DNA of 5,533 nt. Source: Planctomycetota bacterium. GTDB lineage: Bacteria; Planctomycetota; Brocadiia; SM23-32. Each line of letters opens with the position of its first letter. Within the stretch, counting starts at the first letter, position 1. Shown piece by piece: positions 5,321-5,533 of this stretch. The position numbers and the translations under genes were made by a program. The notes beneath the pieces are model-generated. The model saw only the letters and a program-made list of their open reading frames with translations, was not told the DNA's origin and searched no databases. The DNA is taken from positions 1-5,533 of the forward strand of contig JAUVVP010000179.1 in assembly GCA_030604585.1 (NCBI GenBank), in the 5' to 3' direction.

Positions 5321-5533
5321 TGGCAGGTCTGCATAACGCGGCGTTCGTGCTGGCAGCGGAGACGGGAGGACAGGCGGCCGCAGCGCCGGCTCAGGGACAA
5401 CCGGGCGGGTTCGGGCAGGGGCTCATCGGCCTGCTGCCCATCGTTGCCATCCTGGTCCTGTTCTTCTGGTTCATGAGCCGCTCCCAGAAGAAACACGACC
5501 GGAAGCGCAGGGACATGCTCGACAGCATCCGCA
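5320..5533 (+). CDS. yajC: Preprotein translocase accessory subunit YajC, N-terminal part
   Basis: The first 71 residues are visible and the frame is open at the right edge. A 34-residue Ala/Gly/Gln-rich leader precedes one hydrophobic segment (about 35-52, LIGLLPIVAILVLFFWFM). This is followed by the basic SRSQKKHDRKRRDMLDSI, the counterpart of the RPQKKR...ML block after the YajC membrane helix. In the known family YajC is a single-span inner-membrane protein that associates with SecDF and the SecYEG translocon. The leader is longer than in many short YajC proteins, though such extensions are seen in other phyla. It starts on the last base of the tgt stop codon, and the tgt-yajC order strongly supports the call; secD and secF would be expected next, beyond the window. 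Confidence 0.88.
   Translation, partial: MAGLHNAAFVLAAETGGQAAAAPAQGQPGGFGQGLIGLLPIVAILVLFFWFMSRSQKKHDRKRRDMLDSIR

Overview
The window is GC-rich, with G/C-biased third codon positions, and reads as a stretch of bacterial chromosome holding housekeeping genes. No transposase, integrase, phage gene, CRISPR array, rRNA or tRNA was seen. The gene set (diadenylate cyclase with a YbbR partner, a full QueA/Tgt queuosine branch, and YajC directly after tgt) fits a free-living Gram-negative-type bacterium. A folP-cdaA-cdaR order is known to me from deltaproteobacteria-like and some other deep-branching lineages. The YajC and QueA sequence flavour makes a planctomycete/PVC-type or deltaproteobacteria-like organism plausible. 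This is inference, and the lineage cannot be fixed from the window.

Layout. Positions 1-2000 (minus strand) hold a tight operon read right to left: folP (dihydropteroate synthase), cdaA (c-di-AMP synthase) and the 5' part of cdaR (YbbR-domain regulator), which runs off the left edge. folP and cdaA overlap by 8 bases, and cdaR starts 12 bases after cdaA. Positions 2001-2148 form a divergent control region. Positions 2149-3216 (plus) are queA. Positions 3231-3929 (minus) are a metallo-beta-lactamase-fold hydrolase of unknown substrate, convergent with queA and only 14 bases from it. Positions 3930-4204 form a second divergent intergenic region. It holds a near-consensus promoter for the hydrolase, a perfect TATAAT facing tgt, a 16-bp perfect palindrome, and a chain of hairpins and short repeats leading to tgt. 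Positions 4205-5320 (plus) are tgt, and 5320-5533 are the start of yajC, whose ATG shares a base with the tgt stop codon.

How the genes relate. Tgt exchanges guanine-34 for preQ1 in GUN-anticodon tRNAs, and QueA then transfers and isomerises ribose from S-adenosylmethionine to make epoxyqueuosine. The two genes are often adjacent and followed by yajC-secD-secF. Here they are split by the oppositely oriented hydrolase, so tgt-yajC must have its own promoter. On the other side, folate synthesis is translationally coupled to the c-di-AMP module.

The core genes are ordinary. The parts most worth a second look are the tgt leader (4038-4204) and the hydrolase inserted inside the queuosine cluster. 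I found no convincing evidence for a wholly new multi-gene system.
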